A stretch of DNA of 64,000 bases from Cristatella mucedo (GCA_009760855.2 WPIO01000030.1:2936001-3000000); one strand, 5' to 3'; positions 22,079 through 37,177 are shown, counted from the stretch's first letter. Numbers and translations: made by a program. The notes: generated from the letters alone by a model not told the origin.

Positions 22079-22218
22079 ATGGCGCACGGAGACCTCTTTA
22101 TAGAACTTGATGCCGAAAAATGTGCTAAATTACCTCCTAAAATCTGGCTTTTCTGTCGTCCATACGTGGCCAATACCAAACTTGCAGCGAGAGGCTACTA
22201 CGGCAGCCTGAGGTCGAG
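22079..22218 (+). CDS. Candidate first coding exon, unknown protein
   Basis: AAAATGGCG gives a good start context. 46 codons follow (MAHGDLFIELDAEKCAKLPP then KIWLFCRPYVANTK and RGYYGSLRS) and end in phase 2 at a consensus donor GAG/GTGAGT (22,219). The frame closes three bases later, as expected if the donor is used. I do not recognise the product. The next exon in the correct phase could not be fixed, so the model is incomplete. Confidence 0.35.
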
Positions 22219-22577
22219 GTGAGTGCAAAGCGGTTTTGGTCCTAGCCATCCTAACAGCGGCGCCCGATATTTAGACTCGGTAATCTTAGAGGCTGCTAGA
22301 CTATGCCACTGAAATGTATTTGGAGAAGTCTCAACGGTAGCGGTGGTGCCTTGTCCTTGTGTGGACTGCTACATTTTCTTAGCAACTGAAGACAGGAGAC
22401 GTTGACTAACGTGGCATGAACAACTGCAAGCCGTATGACTGGATAAGATGAACCGTCGTTGAGCTCCAGCGTGAAGGGCGCTGAGCGCTATTCGCTTTTC
22501 CTCGGTAAGTTTAGTGTCACAAGCATGGCAGAATGAATGAAAATGCAGACAAAATACTAATTTAGCTGTGCCGCAGG

Positions 22578-23974
22578 TCAAAATACGAAGTAAGACAGCT
22601 GAGAGCGGTGCCCCTTCCAAAGCCACTGCTGCGAGGAAATTGAAAGGGTGCAAGCAATCACCAGAGCCTCATGTGCATACCATGCCACGTGAGGTCTCAG
22701 CCTCAAAGCAGCAGCTCAAAAATGTGGCAGTCGCAGTTGTGAGACACGAACTTTTAACAGACTTGAGATTGCCATTTCCTGGCGTCTTGCCTTGTGAGAG
22801 ACATCTTTCAGCTCACCAATCGCATGCTATTCGTGCCTTCTCTCCTCCAGCAGCCAGGGAACTAGCCAAGCCCCGACAGCAGAGCGCTGGTAGATCCTCT
22901 TGCAACAGTGAAAGCGAGCCAAATTGGCAGCAGAAGCAAGGAATTAAACTTAAGCACCGTGAACAGTTTCAAGGACACGGTTCATAAGGGACGTGTCGGA
23001 TGCAGCAGTCGTCACTCGTAGTGCAGTTCGGCTTGACGCTGGCAATGCTCGACGAAAGAGACCCGTCGCTCGGATAGTTACAGTTGCCTGTGACGAGGGA
23101 TGGGCTTTCTGAATACAACGCCTGAGATGCTCACACACAATGCAGAGCTTTCATATCTACCGGTGCGAAATCATTGTCGTTTCGCAACGCCCGTATTTGT
23201 TTACCCAATAGCTACCATTGTGGACACAAGTGACGTCCACGAGTCAGCCGGCGTGGCAGCTGGGCCAATAGAAGAAAGACTATGCAGCCCACTCACGGGC
23301 AAGCAGGAGTGGAGACCCTGACGCGATTGGTGAACAGGACGTGAGTAGCTCGACGGGAAAGCAAACCCATGCTCACCGCACTAGGAAGAGCGACTCTGGG
23401 AAGCAGAAACACCCTCCTCAGTTAGAAAATTCGAGCGGCTACTTAGCTTCATCAAGAAAGACAGCCACCAGTACTACTAGTGGGACGAGCCAACGAAAAG
23501 CTATGAAGCTCCCAACTTAAAGTACATTTTCCGCTAAGATCTTCTTGAAACCCAGATTTTCGGTTGCAAATCTCCTCTGTTAACATTATTGCGATGGTTC
23601 CCGGTTGAACACTTCGGAGAAAAAAGATCCGAGCTGAAGTACAAGGGTTGCGAGATCTGTGATCCTGCATACCTAGGTCAAATGCCACAAGAGTTTCTGA
23701 TTCCAAGCAAATTCCCGAGTTTTTGTAATACTAATAATAAATTGTACAGCACCTTCACGTATCTAATCTCTTTCTAATCACTTTACGTATGCACTTGTGG
23801 TTGCCATTTGGTGGAGGGCATGTTCCAAGCCACCGTCCTGGGGCTACCATGCGTCTGGATCAAGCTAACCAGTTTGTCTTTCCTTCGACGTCCCCATTCT
23901 TACAGCTTCAGCGTGAGGCTCGTTTAGCCACTACTAGACTTCAATGCTTCTTGGAAAAAAGCATATTCAAATGA
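22578..23974 (+). other. Candidate coding region, exon structure unresolved
   Basis: GC content rises here compared with the flanks, and several adjacent plus-strand frames look protein-like. They are 22,578-22,987 (basic, Ser/Lys/Gln-rich, after a TACTAAT branch-point-like site and GCCGCAG acceptor); 23,272-23,520 (Ser/Thr/Lys-rich, containing a GAC/GTGAGT donor); 23,537-23,777 (LRWFPVEHFGEKRSELKYKG then CEICDPAYLGQMPQEFLIPS); and 23,789-23,974 (ATG start). They could be exons of the gene starting at 22,079 or an old transposon. Overlapping alternative frames are also open, so chance is not excluded. No known domain is recognised. Confidence 0.3.
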
Positions 23975-24047
23975 AAACTCAAAAGAAAGCTTAGTCAAAT
24001 TACTAGTGGTAACATGCAGCATGTCAAAATACAAGACATGGATTGAG

Positions 24048-24177
24048 ATGACATGCACAGTATCACCATGTACAATACAAAGAGAGTAGGGAATTACAAC
24101 AGGGCAGGCCAGCAGCTGGCGAAGGGAAGCTTGGGAAATGCTTCACAAGATGATGACAGTGCTAGCTCTTCAACCTA
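24048..24177 (+). other. Candidate terminal exon, acidic Ser-rich end
   Basis: A frame of about 43 codons ends with RAGQQLAKGSLGNASQDDDS, three further Ser and Thr, then TAA. It might be the 3' end of the 22-kb candidate gene; nothing ties it there except strand and proximity. Confidence 0.2.
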
Positions 24178-25197
24178 AAATGGCATATGATAGAATGCAG
24201 GAAACAAAGCTGGCTATACGCAACGTATGCAAAAAACACTTTTGTGCAATTAAATGTAAGTGCACGTTCAGCACGCCCTAGCTAGCCTCGGAGAGCAGAA
24301 ATACGCCACGACATCCACGCAGAAATGACTATTGGGTAGGAGTAGCGTGATGGCATCGATGGCCTGTCATTGCTTGTCCTTTTAAAGCTGATAGACAACA
24401 GGACTTTGTTAGAACTGACTGCTAATATTGACAGCCTAAACTTCTACTTGGGGGGCACTTAACCATTCGTCGGACCCTTAAGGAAAGGTAATCGCACCTT
24501 ATGATCCTGGTAGGAGCTCTAGTGCTGTGGCAGCCGGCTAATCCTTATTGCTCACTATAGGCTATAGTTATCGCTCCTACAACCCTGTTACTAATGATGT
24601 GTATGTACTTGAATTTGTTGATTCAGCAAAGCCATCCTTTGCTTTATTTGCCAAGAAATCGTTCTGTAATTGTTTTACGTTATGCAAAGACCGTTCACTA
24701 AATCACCCATACAGCTCCATTGTTATTGGTTGAATGAGATCAAGCATGCCCCCAAAATACTCAATTTTTGAGTGCAATTTAGGAAACCGTACAGGCCAGA
24801 GGAATCTTGAACAGCGATTCCTGGCTTCTCAGATCCCATGTAATGATATGAAAACAAAAATTAATGGTGTTCTACAATCCACATCGCTTGAACCAGGAAT
24901 AATCCAAGTGCAGGTTAATAGATATTAGGTAGCTAGGTCTTCTAAGATTTATGGCCTCAAGTCGTTAATTTTACTTCCATCCGGAGATCACTTTATCCAG
25001 AAAGATATATAGGAGTCTGCCATGAAGCTGGGCAGTATTTTAATCGGCTCAGGCATGACTTTACCATTGTATAGATGCTCTAGTCATCCTAGCTATCTAA
25101 GAAAGCTCTGGGATCCCGTGTATTTTTGGTGTTCGTGGGAACTCTCGAGATGTTGTTGACGCAGTTAGAGATTGATAGAACGTACATCTTAAAAGCT
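24178..25197. other. No recognised feature
   Basis: Two plus-strand frames of about 60 codons (24,548-24,733 and 24,734-24,928) have no homologue or splice support. Confidence 0.45.
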
Positions 25198-25680
25198 AAT
25201 AATGATAATAATAATGCAATTGATATGGAGCCCTCAGAAAACTCTATCTCTTTCTAGGCTTTTTACATCTCCTGCAAAGCAAGCAAGACCGAGTGGTTAG
25301 TGGTAGCATGCTCAATTAAGCACCAGGTTAACGTGGTTATGAGTAACTTGCACAAGGTCAAAATGCAATTATGGTTAGTGGCAACATGCACAGTGTCAGC
25401 AATCATGAGCACATAAAGGTAGAATCGCAGAGACCTAATAAATGCTGTCATGACCAAATACATTTTAGTTAATTTTTGGATTTAGTTCTAGTCAGAGTAA
25501 ATTGTGAGGGAAGTCAGTAGTGAGTTCCAGGCTTTGGAAGCAGACGAACAAAAGGCACGGTCTCCGAAGGATTTGAGATTTGCACGAAATTAGGTAAAAA
25601 GTTAGATTCCCAAAAAAGGTTAGTGGTACGATGATTAGCGTGGTGGGGGAGTAGATCTGATAGGTAGGCTGGGTTCAATT
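25198..25680 (-). mobile_element. LINE A, short 3' copy
   Basis: Minus strand from the right: NPAYLSDLLPHHANHRTTN, then a frameshifted end of the ORF, the 3' UTR with its GCATGCACAGTGTCAGCA landmark, and an ATT-rich tail at 25,198-25,215. It abuts the tail of the next, longer copy. Confidence 0.8.
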
Positions 25681-27530
25681 GTAATAATAATAATAATAAA
25701 ACACTTGATAAAGCGCCCTCTGAGAACTCAATCTCTTTCCAGGCGATTTCCATTTGCTGGAAAGGATAATACGAGTGACTGGTGAGTTATATCATGATTG
25801 ATGATCAAAATTAATAACCTGGTTAGGGGTGACATGAATATGGATCAGCATGCAAGTGTGGTTAGTGGCAGCATGCATAGTGTCAGCATGCCTAAGCACA
25901 TAGAGGACGAATCACAAGGACCCAATAAAGGCAGTCCTAAATAGAAGTGCAATTTCAAAGTTCTTTTTAAATGTGGTCAAGTCAGGGCATGTTGTGACGC
26001 AAGTCTGGAGTGAATTCCATGCTTTTGGAGCATACGAACTAAATGCACGATCTCCAAAGGATTGGAGGTTTGTACGAGGTCTTGGTAAACTGCTGAATTC
26101 CAAAAAGCCTGTGGTACGACGCTTAGCCTGGTGGTGGAGTAGATCTGAGAGATACGCAGGAGCCTAAGAATGAAGTGACCTAAAAGTGAGTGATACAACC
26201 TTTAAATCAATGCTTAGATTGACTAAAAGCCAGTGCAGGTCCTCGATAAGTGAGGTGACGTGGCAACTTCACCACTCACGACTGAAAAGCCGAGCTGCAG
26301 TTCCCCAATAACTCTATGAGCCTTAGTGCACATGGCCTTAGGTCAGAAAGCAGTGAGATACAGAAGCAAAACGGGATGTCACAAAAACATTGACCAAATT
26401 TGACATGGTTTCCTTATCTAAACAAGCCCACATTTTAGCATCGTTATGTACCAGAAAGTAGGCTAGCTTGACTTTGGAACTGATCAGGTCGTTCGATGAA
26501 AGGTTACTTTTGAACACTGCACCATATTTCATGCAGATTCAGCAGGACATATGCTGGCAGAGCCAATTTCAAGCAGAGGCCTTTCCAATATCCGAATCAC
26601 ACTTGAATTTTACATAACTACTAAGCTGGTTGTATCATCATTCAATTTAAAAAAGTTTGCTGCTGTCGATGCATGGATGTCATCAATACATGCAGCAAGA
26701 GAGTTGAGAAAATTTGTCGTGCTGGGAGCTGGAAGGAATAAAACCAATGGTACAACAGGGTGTCATTTGTAGACAAGTGAAAGCGTACAGTGTGCTTGGC
26801 AATCACACGGGAAATATGGAGAATATAAATCGTGAAAAGAACAGGACCAAGCACATATCCCTAACGTACCTTGCATCTCAGAGGTTCCTCGGATGATCTT
26901 TATCCATTCACAGCAACACCGGAGTTAGCAACTGAGATAAGACCTTAAACACTGCAGAGCAGTGGCATTTATGCCCAGGCGAGATGAGAGGCGCTCAAGA
27001 AGAACTTGCTGATCGACAGTATTAATAGCTGCCAAAACATCGAGAAAAACAAGCAGAATTACTCTATCAAGGTCCGCATTCCTAAGTAGGCCAGTGTACA
27101 CTCGAAGTAATGCTAACACAGTCGAGCAATTAGCTCTAAAAATGGAGTGAAACTGACTAGCAAGGTTTAATGTTTCAATATATGGGCTCAACTGGACTGC
27201 AACAACTTACACAAGTGTCTTTGCTAGGAATGGTAGAAAGGAGACTGGGTGGTAGTTGCTCGAGTTCTCTTGGTTTAGTGCTGGTTTATTGCCTGACTAA
27301 AGTCTTTTTTGAAAGGTGCTGGACATGACCTGAGGTTAAGGATATATTCATGATATTGGTTGTGCATGGCAGCAGCAGATCAAGGCATCGTAGAAGCAGG
27401 AGAGTAGGAATAGGGTCCAGGGGACTGTTTTTTTTCTTAGATTGGGATAGGAACTTCAGCACTCGGTCATAAGTGACCTTGATTGTAAACAGTAAGATGC
27501 GGCATGGAATTGTTGGCGGGAATTGCATTG
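25681..27530 (-). mobile_element. LINE A, longest copy (RT core to 3' tail)
   Basis: Minus-strand order from the right: HVQHLSKKTLVRQ (RT entry region, about 27,290), SPYIETLNLASQFHSIFR, a VFLDVLAAINTVDQQVLLER motif A (about 27,020), VLGPVLFTIYILHISRVIAK (about 26,840), a degenerate ADD box (STNDTLL; first catalytic residues altered), the connection domain, and GDRAFSSYAPKAWNSLQTCV (about 25,985). The 3' UTR and TTATTATTATTATT tail (25,681-25,695) close it. At about 1.85 kb it lacks the endonuclease and has many frameshifts. Confidence 0.85.
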
Positions 27531-29909
<2,379 letters not shown>

Positions 29910-30317
29910 TTTAGATGCATCTGTTTAACTGATGTAGTATTTTAACTATCTCGCAAGCAATGGGTGGGGTTAGGGTGCTTCTATTAAAGCATTCCAGTCG
30001 ATTGGTAATGCCTGCTGCAGGGCAGTCCTTTCTCAGCTACTAAATAAATAAATCTGTTGGATCAGTTGACTAACTTTAATATTTTTGTTCAAATGTATTC
30101 ACGCTTTTTCTAACACTTATGCAGTTGCGCGGCCTTTAAAGTAATGAATTCAAAGCATTCAGTCTTGCCTACGTTTTTTTAATTCAATGCTATGCCTTAG
30201 CCAATCCTCTCGCCATTCAGAGTCTTGGCTTTGTTTGCTACTTTGACGACATTCAGCATCCAATATTTCGAAAATCTTATCAGTCTTCTTCTTCTTCAAC
30301 CTGACTTTCCTATAAGA
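29910..30317. other. No recognised feature
   Basis: AT-rich flank between the microsatellite and the next LINE copy; nothing supportable. Confidence 0.5.
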
Positions 30318-31183
30318 GATATGCTAGCTCTGCCACCAAATCTCCTGTTGAGTGCATACGAAATCTGGGTATCAGGTTCCAGAGTGACCTTTCGCTAGAC
30401 GACCACATCAGCTCCACAGTCAAGTCTGCCTAATTTCAGTTACTTAAAATTCCTAAAATTCGGGCTTTTTTTTAGGAAAGTATACCACATCTAAATTGGT
30501 CTATACATTTGTGGCATCCCGTCTTATCTTCTGTAACTCACCCTTTGCTAGCCTACCGGCGTGTGCAATCAGGCGTTTACACCTGATGCAAAACTTTGCA
30601 GGTAGGCTTGTCTGTCGCCAGCCTCGCTGTTGCCAAATCATACCACTTCTCGCCGAACTGCACTGACTATCAATCAAGCAACGGATCGACTTCGAGGTTT
30701 TGTCGCTCACTTTTAAGTCACTTCATTCTTTAGCTACAGACTATCTCGCAGATCAACTCCTCCTCCCGACCGAGCATCGTACCACCCGCTTTTCGGACTT
30801 CAGCGGCATATCATTACCTCGCACCAACCACAACACCTTTGGAGATCGTGCATTCAGTTTGTATGCTCCCAAAGCTTGAAACTCACTCCCGACTTGCGTC
30901 ACAAAATTCCCTAATTTGACCACATTTAAAAAAACATCAAACACACCTAGTTCCCATGATTCGTCCTTTTATGTGCTTATGCGTGCTGACACTGTGCATG
31001 CTGTCAAAAACTCATTTGTATGCTAAAACTGTGCATGTAACCCGTAACCATGATATTTGTGTTCTTTATCAAGTATTAGATTACACACCATGCTATCGCA
31101 TTTCCCTTTGCAGCAAATGTAAAGCGCCTAGAAAGAGATTGAGTTATTTGAGGCCGCTTTATCAAGTGTATTAATATTATTAT
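30318..31183 (+). mobile_element. LINE A, 5'-truncated copy with 3' end
   Basis: Begins around the SISPVES block (CTCCTGTTGAGTGCATACG), then FQSDLSLDDHISSTVKSA with an in-frame stop, LVQ/LMQNFAGRLVCRQPRCC, a frameshifted KQRIDF block, GDRAFSLYAPKA, and the 3' UTR with an ATTATTATTACT tail. Confidence 0.85.
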
Positions 31184-31350
31184 TACTGGGCTCCCTTTCA
31201 TTCTGGACCCATAGCATTACCCTTAGGGTGTCTGCCTAATTCCTGAAGCTTACCGATTAGAAGGCTTGCATAATATTATAATTGATAGCCAGAAGATGTC
31301 TTAAGAGCGTCAGCTAATTTAGTGATTGTACTCTGTCCACAAAGGCCAAG

Positions 31351-31475
31351 ATAATAATAATAATTATTATGCACTTGATACAGCGCCCTCAGAGAACTTA
31401 ATTTCTCTCTAGGCGCTTTACGTTCGTTGCAAAGGGAAGTGCAATTGAATAGTGAGTAAAATTATAATCGAAATG
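31351..31475 (-). mobile_element. LINE A 3' end only
   Basis: AATAATAATAATTATTATGC, then ACTTGATACAGCGCCCTCAG and AATTTCTCTCTAGGCGCTTT is the reverse complement of the A-family terminus; truncated within the 3' UTR. Confidence 0.8.
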
Positions 31476-31639
31476 TTCCTTGTCTATTAGTAGGGATAAG
31501 TTGACAGCACAGATATAATCGTCTAATGACAGTCATCTTTGAATTGAATTATAATATTATGTGCAAAGGGTAGAAGACTAACCAAGATTAAAAAAGTCTT
31601 GAAGTAGAGGCGTGAAACTATAAATCCGAATTAACGCCA

Positions 31640-31800
31640 ATATGGTTTCACCAAGTGGTTAAGGTGCTCTCTTTAACCAAGGTCATGGTGAATTTCTTTC
31701 ACTTTTGAGGTCGAGGGCTCGAGCCCGTGGCACACGCGTAGTGTCCAAATAGAGATAAAGTTCTCTTAAGTCATTATACAAATTAATTATACTTATATTC
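31640..31800 (+). mobile_element. tRNA-derived SINE (Leu/Ser-tRNA-like head)
   Basis: TTTCACCAAGTGGTTAAGGT has the A-box form found in Leu/Ser tRNAs (CCRAGTGGTTAAGG). GGTCGAGGGCTCGAGCCC at 31,709-31,726 stands at the B-box/T-arm position. The same element, in reverse orientation, is present once in each 5.5-kb array unit, so this is a dispersed family rather than a tRNA gene: acceptor-stem pairing and an anticodon arm are not clear. Confidence 0.65.
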
Positions 31801-34589
31801 AATTAATTTTAGGCTTTCCCATCAATATTATGCTTGATTGAACGTCATTGGAGTTTATGCATTCACGACAACTGTTATATTTTTATATTTGGATATTTTT
31901 TGTAACCTAAACTTTACTAAATATTTATCTAGGCAACAAATAAAGTTGGAAAGAGATTATGCTATACGTTAGTAGTAACAAGAGATATAACATCACAAGT
32001 AAGTGCTTCCAAGGTCAATTTTAAGACTGAACGGTAGCCTCGTATTTAACTTAATCAAGACATCATGTGTCCTAAGGTAATCAGGTCCAATAAAGGTAAG
32101 CAGATCAAACAGCCTCATTTGTATAGCATCAGAGAAACCCCAATGACTGTCTCCTCTCTTGCAGTGGGCAACTAAGGATAAACAATTGCATGACTCCAGC
32201 CCGCGGCATAGGACGTGAAATATGGCAATCGTAACTCTAGTATAAAACTCCTTAGTCGTCAGGAAATTATTTCTAGACATGCATAATAATTGAAGCCCGC
32301 GGCTTCTAAGAATTTGAGGTAAGTTAGTGAGGCAGCTAAATTACATGAAGCAGTAAAGAAGGGGTGTTGCTATTTTTATCCTGGCATATGCATGTCGAAG
32401 AGAATTTATACCATCTTCAAAATAGTGACGCTGACGACTGACGTGCCTTGCTGCTGAGTCTTGCAATAGCCGTATTGTTTAATAGTCCATTATCGCACGG
32501 GTGAAAATATCTACAAGCAGTGGAAAGGGAGAATCAAAACTGCACATTTAGCATGATATAACCGCTTGCATATATCGTTTTTTACTTCCCATACTGATAT
32601 TTTTTCAAGATTACGTTGGGCCATCCTAGTGCTAATGTTTTTACATTCGGCTTTGGAAGAATCAGCTGAGTCTGACACCAAGCAATGCTTTGAAAGATCA
32701 AGGAAAAGTCCAGCTATATTACATCAGCGTCTGAGTGACAGTGAAGATAATAAATAATTATGTTAGTTTTGGTGGTCCGCCATTTTGGAAAGCTCGTCTA
32801 AAAAGAAAAAAAATTCTTCCCGACCTGTTATTTAGCAGCTACAGCATAACCTTGACTTAAGCTAATCTACTCGCACGGTATCATTCTTTCCGTGCCCGTA
32901 AGCACTTAGCTATCAAGCTTTTCGGCTAGACCCAAGAAATGCAAAAGAAAACGTTCTGGGCTACAGACTCGTCGGCCCTCAATCTACCCAAAACAAATTA
33001 CATGCACACATTCACAGAAATAAAGACAAACGTGAGAGACAAGATTACAGGATACAGATAAAGCTGATATCAATCGATGCGTCTTCAACTAAGACTCATA
33101 CAGCTCAAAATAATTGAATGTTTGACAGAAGCCAGAAGCGAGTTGCAGACTAACTCTGCATACAAACTAAAGGTCCGGTACCCAGGAGATTTAATGCTCG
33201 CATTAAATGACCGAGGGTAGGCGAAAAGCTGGTGAAGCACGAGCACTGCTGTTGATGATGGTGAAATGGAGGTTGATTAGTTGGACTGGGTCAAGAGACG
33301 AGAAACGTCAGCCAGAAAGATAGACTTTAAGTGAATAGCCGATGGCCCTGCAATCATTGCGGCACTGACTTGTGTTGTGTTATTTTGGCTCAATGCTGTT
33401 AGCCACAGACCGACCAAAATACTGCAAAGTTTCACACCGGCTGCAGAGCATCGAGGCACGAATTCCAACTTTAACGGCGAAGAGCCATTGACCTGAAGAA
33501 GAGTGCAGCAGTGAAAAGAAACAACTTGAAACTGATCATCGATTCAGCTGCACCTTTGAGGAGACAGACATCTATATTTAAAAGCGAAAACAATAGCGAT
33601 TTTTGCCTTCACTTAAACATGTCTCACTGCAATAGACAGCAACATAATTTATCTCAATGATCGTTGCTACTAAGCGTCAGAGACGAGCCAATGAAGTATT
33701 AGGTGGTCGTAAATGTTAAGGTCTCCTGCATTATCAACGGCAAACCGAGAGAGGTTATCATTGTAATTAAGAAGTTTCTTATAAACTCGAAGCAAAGCAA
33801 TATCTGCAGAATAATTTTCTCTAGATTCCAGCATGACTTTTCCAGAAAGATCTGATTAAAAAATGTTATCGAGTAGCGGCTGGGAAACATATTACAATTG
33901 AAGCGTGCTAGAAGGGTCTTTAGGTAAATTCAGATGCAGTTTTCAATTTGCATGATGCAGGCTCTGTTTTTCAAAAACTTGGCTGATTGCAATAGCTGCT
34001 GGAGGTAAGAAAGGACTTTACGGGTTAAATAGAAAACGGTTACAATACTGCAATTGAAATTCTTCCGAAGATCGTGTACGAAAACTGACAGCTAAGAATG
34101 GTTTTAAACCTTACCTAATTATTGATTGACCTTAACACTTACGAAATAACGCACCGATTTACACGTAGATCCCTCCAGCTCCAGCTGCACTCCAGAACCC
34201 ACCAATCAGATTTGCAATTATCGACAGTTATGACATGCGTATTATTTCGGCCTCATTTTGACCGACTGTTATAAACAATTACATTGGGTGTGATCATGCG
34301 TGCATAATATCATTTTGCCAATCTTCGTCCAATTGCTTTGCTTGACGCGATTTCTATTACCTGTACCCCTGCCTTAAGTTTACCTCAAAAAAATCCCGCG
34401 TCAAGATCGTCGTAAATAACCATCTCATGTAACATTAGGTGTTTATTACACCCTGAGCAAGCATTCCAAAATACCATTAGGTTGGGCCGCCGTGGTAATA
34501 GCATGTCTGATGACCACCAAAATTGAGGGATTCACAATAGCTTTAGAGGAAGATTTCTTAGGTCAGCATGAGACAATTCTTGGAATAAG
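31801..34589. other. No recognised gene; one low-copy repeat
   Basis: About 2.8 kb. The stretch 31,990-32,290 shares a short block with 39,985-40,215; on the minus strand both read IQ-RLFD-LT. This suggests two remnants of a further, unnamed LINE-like family. Elsewhere nothing supportable was seen. Confidence 0.4.
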
Positions 34590-35985
34590 GAACGAGCTGA
34601 GGGTTAAGCCGTCCCATCGGCTACTTCTGCATGATTGATTGAGACCTGGCTGATATAAAAAACTCCCGACTATATCCGACACCACCTTGATGATTTTCTC
34701 ATTCTTTTATATCCTAGATCGATAAAAGCTGGAGGAAAAATCGTCATTATGGCTCGTTTTTAACTCAATTACAAACCGTCTGCAGATCGCTCAGAGCACC
34801 CATGTAAATTTCTTGTTTAAAAGACCTCCTACAACAGGCTGCCAATGGTTGCAGTAATACGTAAAAAGCCTTGAACCAAATCCTCCATTGCCACTATTTC
34901 TCTGAGCTCATTTTAATTCTGTGTGCAAGCATTCAATCTTTCCTCGTTATGGGTGATTTTAACCTTTACTTTTTGAAAAGGTAATTGTGGCCTTAAGCGC
35001 CTTGAGTAATGAATTTAATGCACTTAATATCTCTTGTTCTCTTGCAGCTTGTGTGCATTAATCAACTCACAAAAAGAATAAAAAATTCGATTAATTAATA
35101 TCCCATAAGTTTATGATATCCTAAATCCTGTTTTCGTCGCTCACAACAAAGAACGCCTCCTGACAACAAGCATCACCAGTTTATTTCACTACGCACGGAG
35201 CAGCAGGGAGCTGGACTCCCTCCCCACCCCTCTCGCCGACCGAAGTCCCCTTTACGGCGACTGCCCCCTTGTCACATCTACTACTAACAGCACATACAGA
35301 CTTCGCTGACGTCGCCTCATTCACTAACAGCACATTACACCTGCATGTCTTTTCGAGCTTCACCATTCACTGGGACAACAATCAGGGACAGAACAATTAT
35401 TTAAACAAAATCCCACTATCTTTCTCTATTATTATCTAAATTTGCTCGTTGGATCAAAGGCCGATGTCGTTCAATCTAAAGTCCTTAACCACCTCCACAT
35501 CCAAAATCGTCTCTGTAACGCCAAGCCTCAAGAACCTCGGCATCAAAGCTGTGAGAGTAAACATATTTTTTTGAACCTGCTGCTCCATTCCCCTTCCGAC
35601 CTTTCAGTTTTGGTAGAATGCTGCTACCCAGCCATTTCTGACGTGCTCAACGAGTTAGCACCTTTGACTAAGCCTAAAAGATGTGCTGCCTCGCCCAGAC
35701 GGCCTGTGGTTACCCACAGACATTAAATTAGCTAGGTCTACAAAGCAAAAACTTAAGAAAGCATGCACAAGACTGGGACTAACTGTCCATCGTCAGGCAT
35801 GAGATGACTACTGCAGATCGTTTCGGTCTTTCCAACCAAAAAGAGCGCCCATATTCAACGTATTGTGGAATCACAGTTGCACACTTCAAAAATTCAAATG
35901 CCTACAATAAACCGTCTCACTAACATCTCCCATTGCCCCATGGTAACCTAGCCGATCACTACTCTAACTTCATTTTTAGCAATGT
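34590..35985 (+). mobile_element. LINE endonuclease-domain fragment (L2/CR1-type)
   Basis: Across frameshifts the plus strand shows landmarks of the apurinic-type endonuclease of non-LTR retrotransposons: an ETWL motif (about 34,640), a GGKIVIM block (about 34,730), a VMGDFNL-type motif (about 34,945-34,965), then the linker DVLNELAPLTKPKR (about 35,640-35,680), which corresponds to the HAPLKTK-type linker before the RT. This is the only endonuclease part in the window. Family assignment (A or other) is open. It ends against a LINE B copy on the other strand. Confidence 0.6.
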
Positions 35986-36990
35986 AATGTAATATAATTA
36001 ATCACTACCTTGATACTGCAAAGCAACAAACTATGTGAGTTTTAAAAAGGAAAGTATTGCTTAGCCTAAATTTCTTATGGCCTAGGTGGCTTTCGGTATT
36101 CAAAGGAGACACTTAATCAAAGTTTTGGGATTTGGAAACTAGCCTTGCAGCCATATACACAACCAGCTGTTGTAACCTTGAGGCTTTTTTGGTAGTACAG
36201 CCATTTGAGATTTACAATAGTCTATCTGAAATAAAACCAAGACTCTGGCTATATGATTTTTACATGCCACCGTGATAGTCAGTTCCTAATCTTAGATGGG
36301 CGTGGGGCGATATAGCTAGCTATAGAAGCAATCTTCTGAGCGAGCTTTTAAAATGTAGAAAGCTGCCGAAGTAAACAATTAAATTCGGAACGCAAGGTTA
36401 TGGTCGCACAACAGTATCACCTATTCGAAGAGCAAATCCTTCCATTCCAGTCACATATTTTGGGTGTCCTATGAGTAGCAGTTTCATTTTGTCGTGGTTT
36501 AGTTTAAGGAATAGCTTTTACATTTAGGCTTGAATGTCTGCTAGGCAAGCGTTCAATTTGTCAGTGGCTGTAGAATATTCTGGCAGTTAAAATCACAAAT
36601 ATTCAGCTTGGTATCGTCGGCATAAAAGTGAAATTATATTCCACGCCCCCAAATAATTTTTCTGAGTCTGAGTATATATGAAGAACTTCAAAGAGCCATG
36701 GACAGACCATTGTGGAATTGAAATAGTGACTCGTCTGTTGGATGCGAACTAACCGCCAAACGACACGATTGATCACGATCGAACAAGTACGATTTAAACT
36801 ACGCCAGTGACTCGTCTGCCACAACTATCGCTGTTTCCAATCGCTCAAGTAGGATGACGTGATGAAGAGAGTCGAATACAGCTGATAGCTCTAGCTGTTC
36901 TAGGGCAGTAATATTCCCGTCATAATTGCTTCGTAGGACGTAATAAGTGACACAGAAGAGAGCAGTTTAAGTTGAGTACTGCAGCTCAAG
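35986..36990 (-). mobile_element. LINE B, internally deleted copy
   Basis: It starts at an AATGTAATGTAATATAATTA tail (TTACA-type), then the family 3' landmark GCCTAGGTGGCTTTCGGTA. It jumps to the CCTTGCAGCCATATAC region and continues to RT sequences with CATAAAAGTGAAATTATATT (ADD region, about 36,620) and the GATGAAGAGAGTCGAATACAG motif A region (about 36,860-36,900). Confidence 0.75.
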
Positions 36991-37177
36991 CCACGATTGT
37001 ATTTTTTTGAAATTACCTTTTTGTTTTAGGTGTGCTGCCTGCTATTTGTTGACCATTATTTCAAAAAGCAGACATATTTGTTAGGTATTCGAGATTATTT
37101 ATTCATGTGCATGTGCACTTGGTTTCACTATGCCTCCTGTTTAAGGATGTCGACACCGATCGTGTGGCTTTCTCTAC

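Noticed and set aside
31640-31730. Possible tRNA gene (Leu/Ser type)
   Set aside because: A- and B-box matches only; acceptor stem and anticodon arm do not fold convincingly, and copies recur as an interspersed element.
34485-34545. tRNA-like head at GGGCCGCCGTGGTAATAGCA
   Set aside because: No B box at the right distance.
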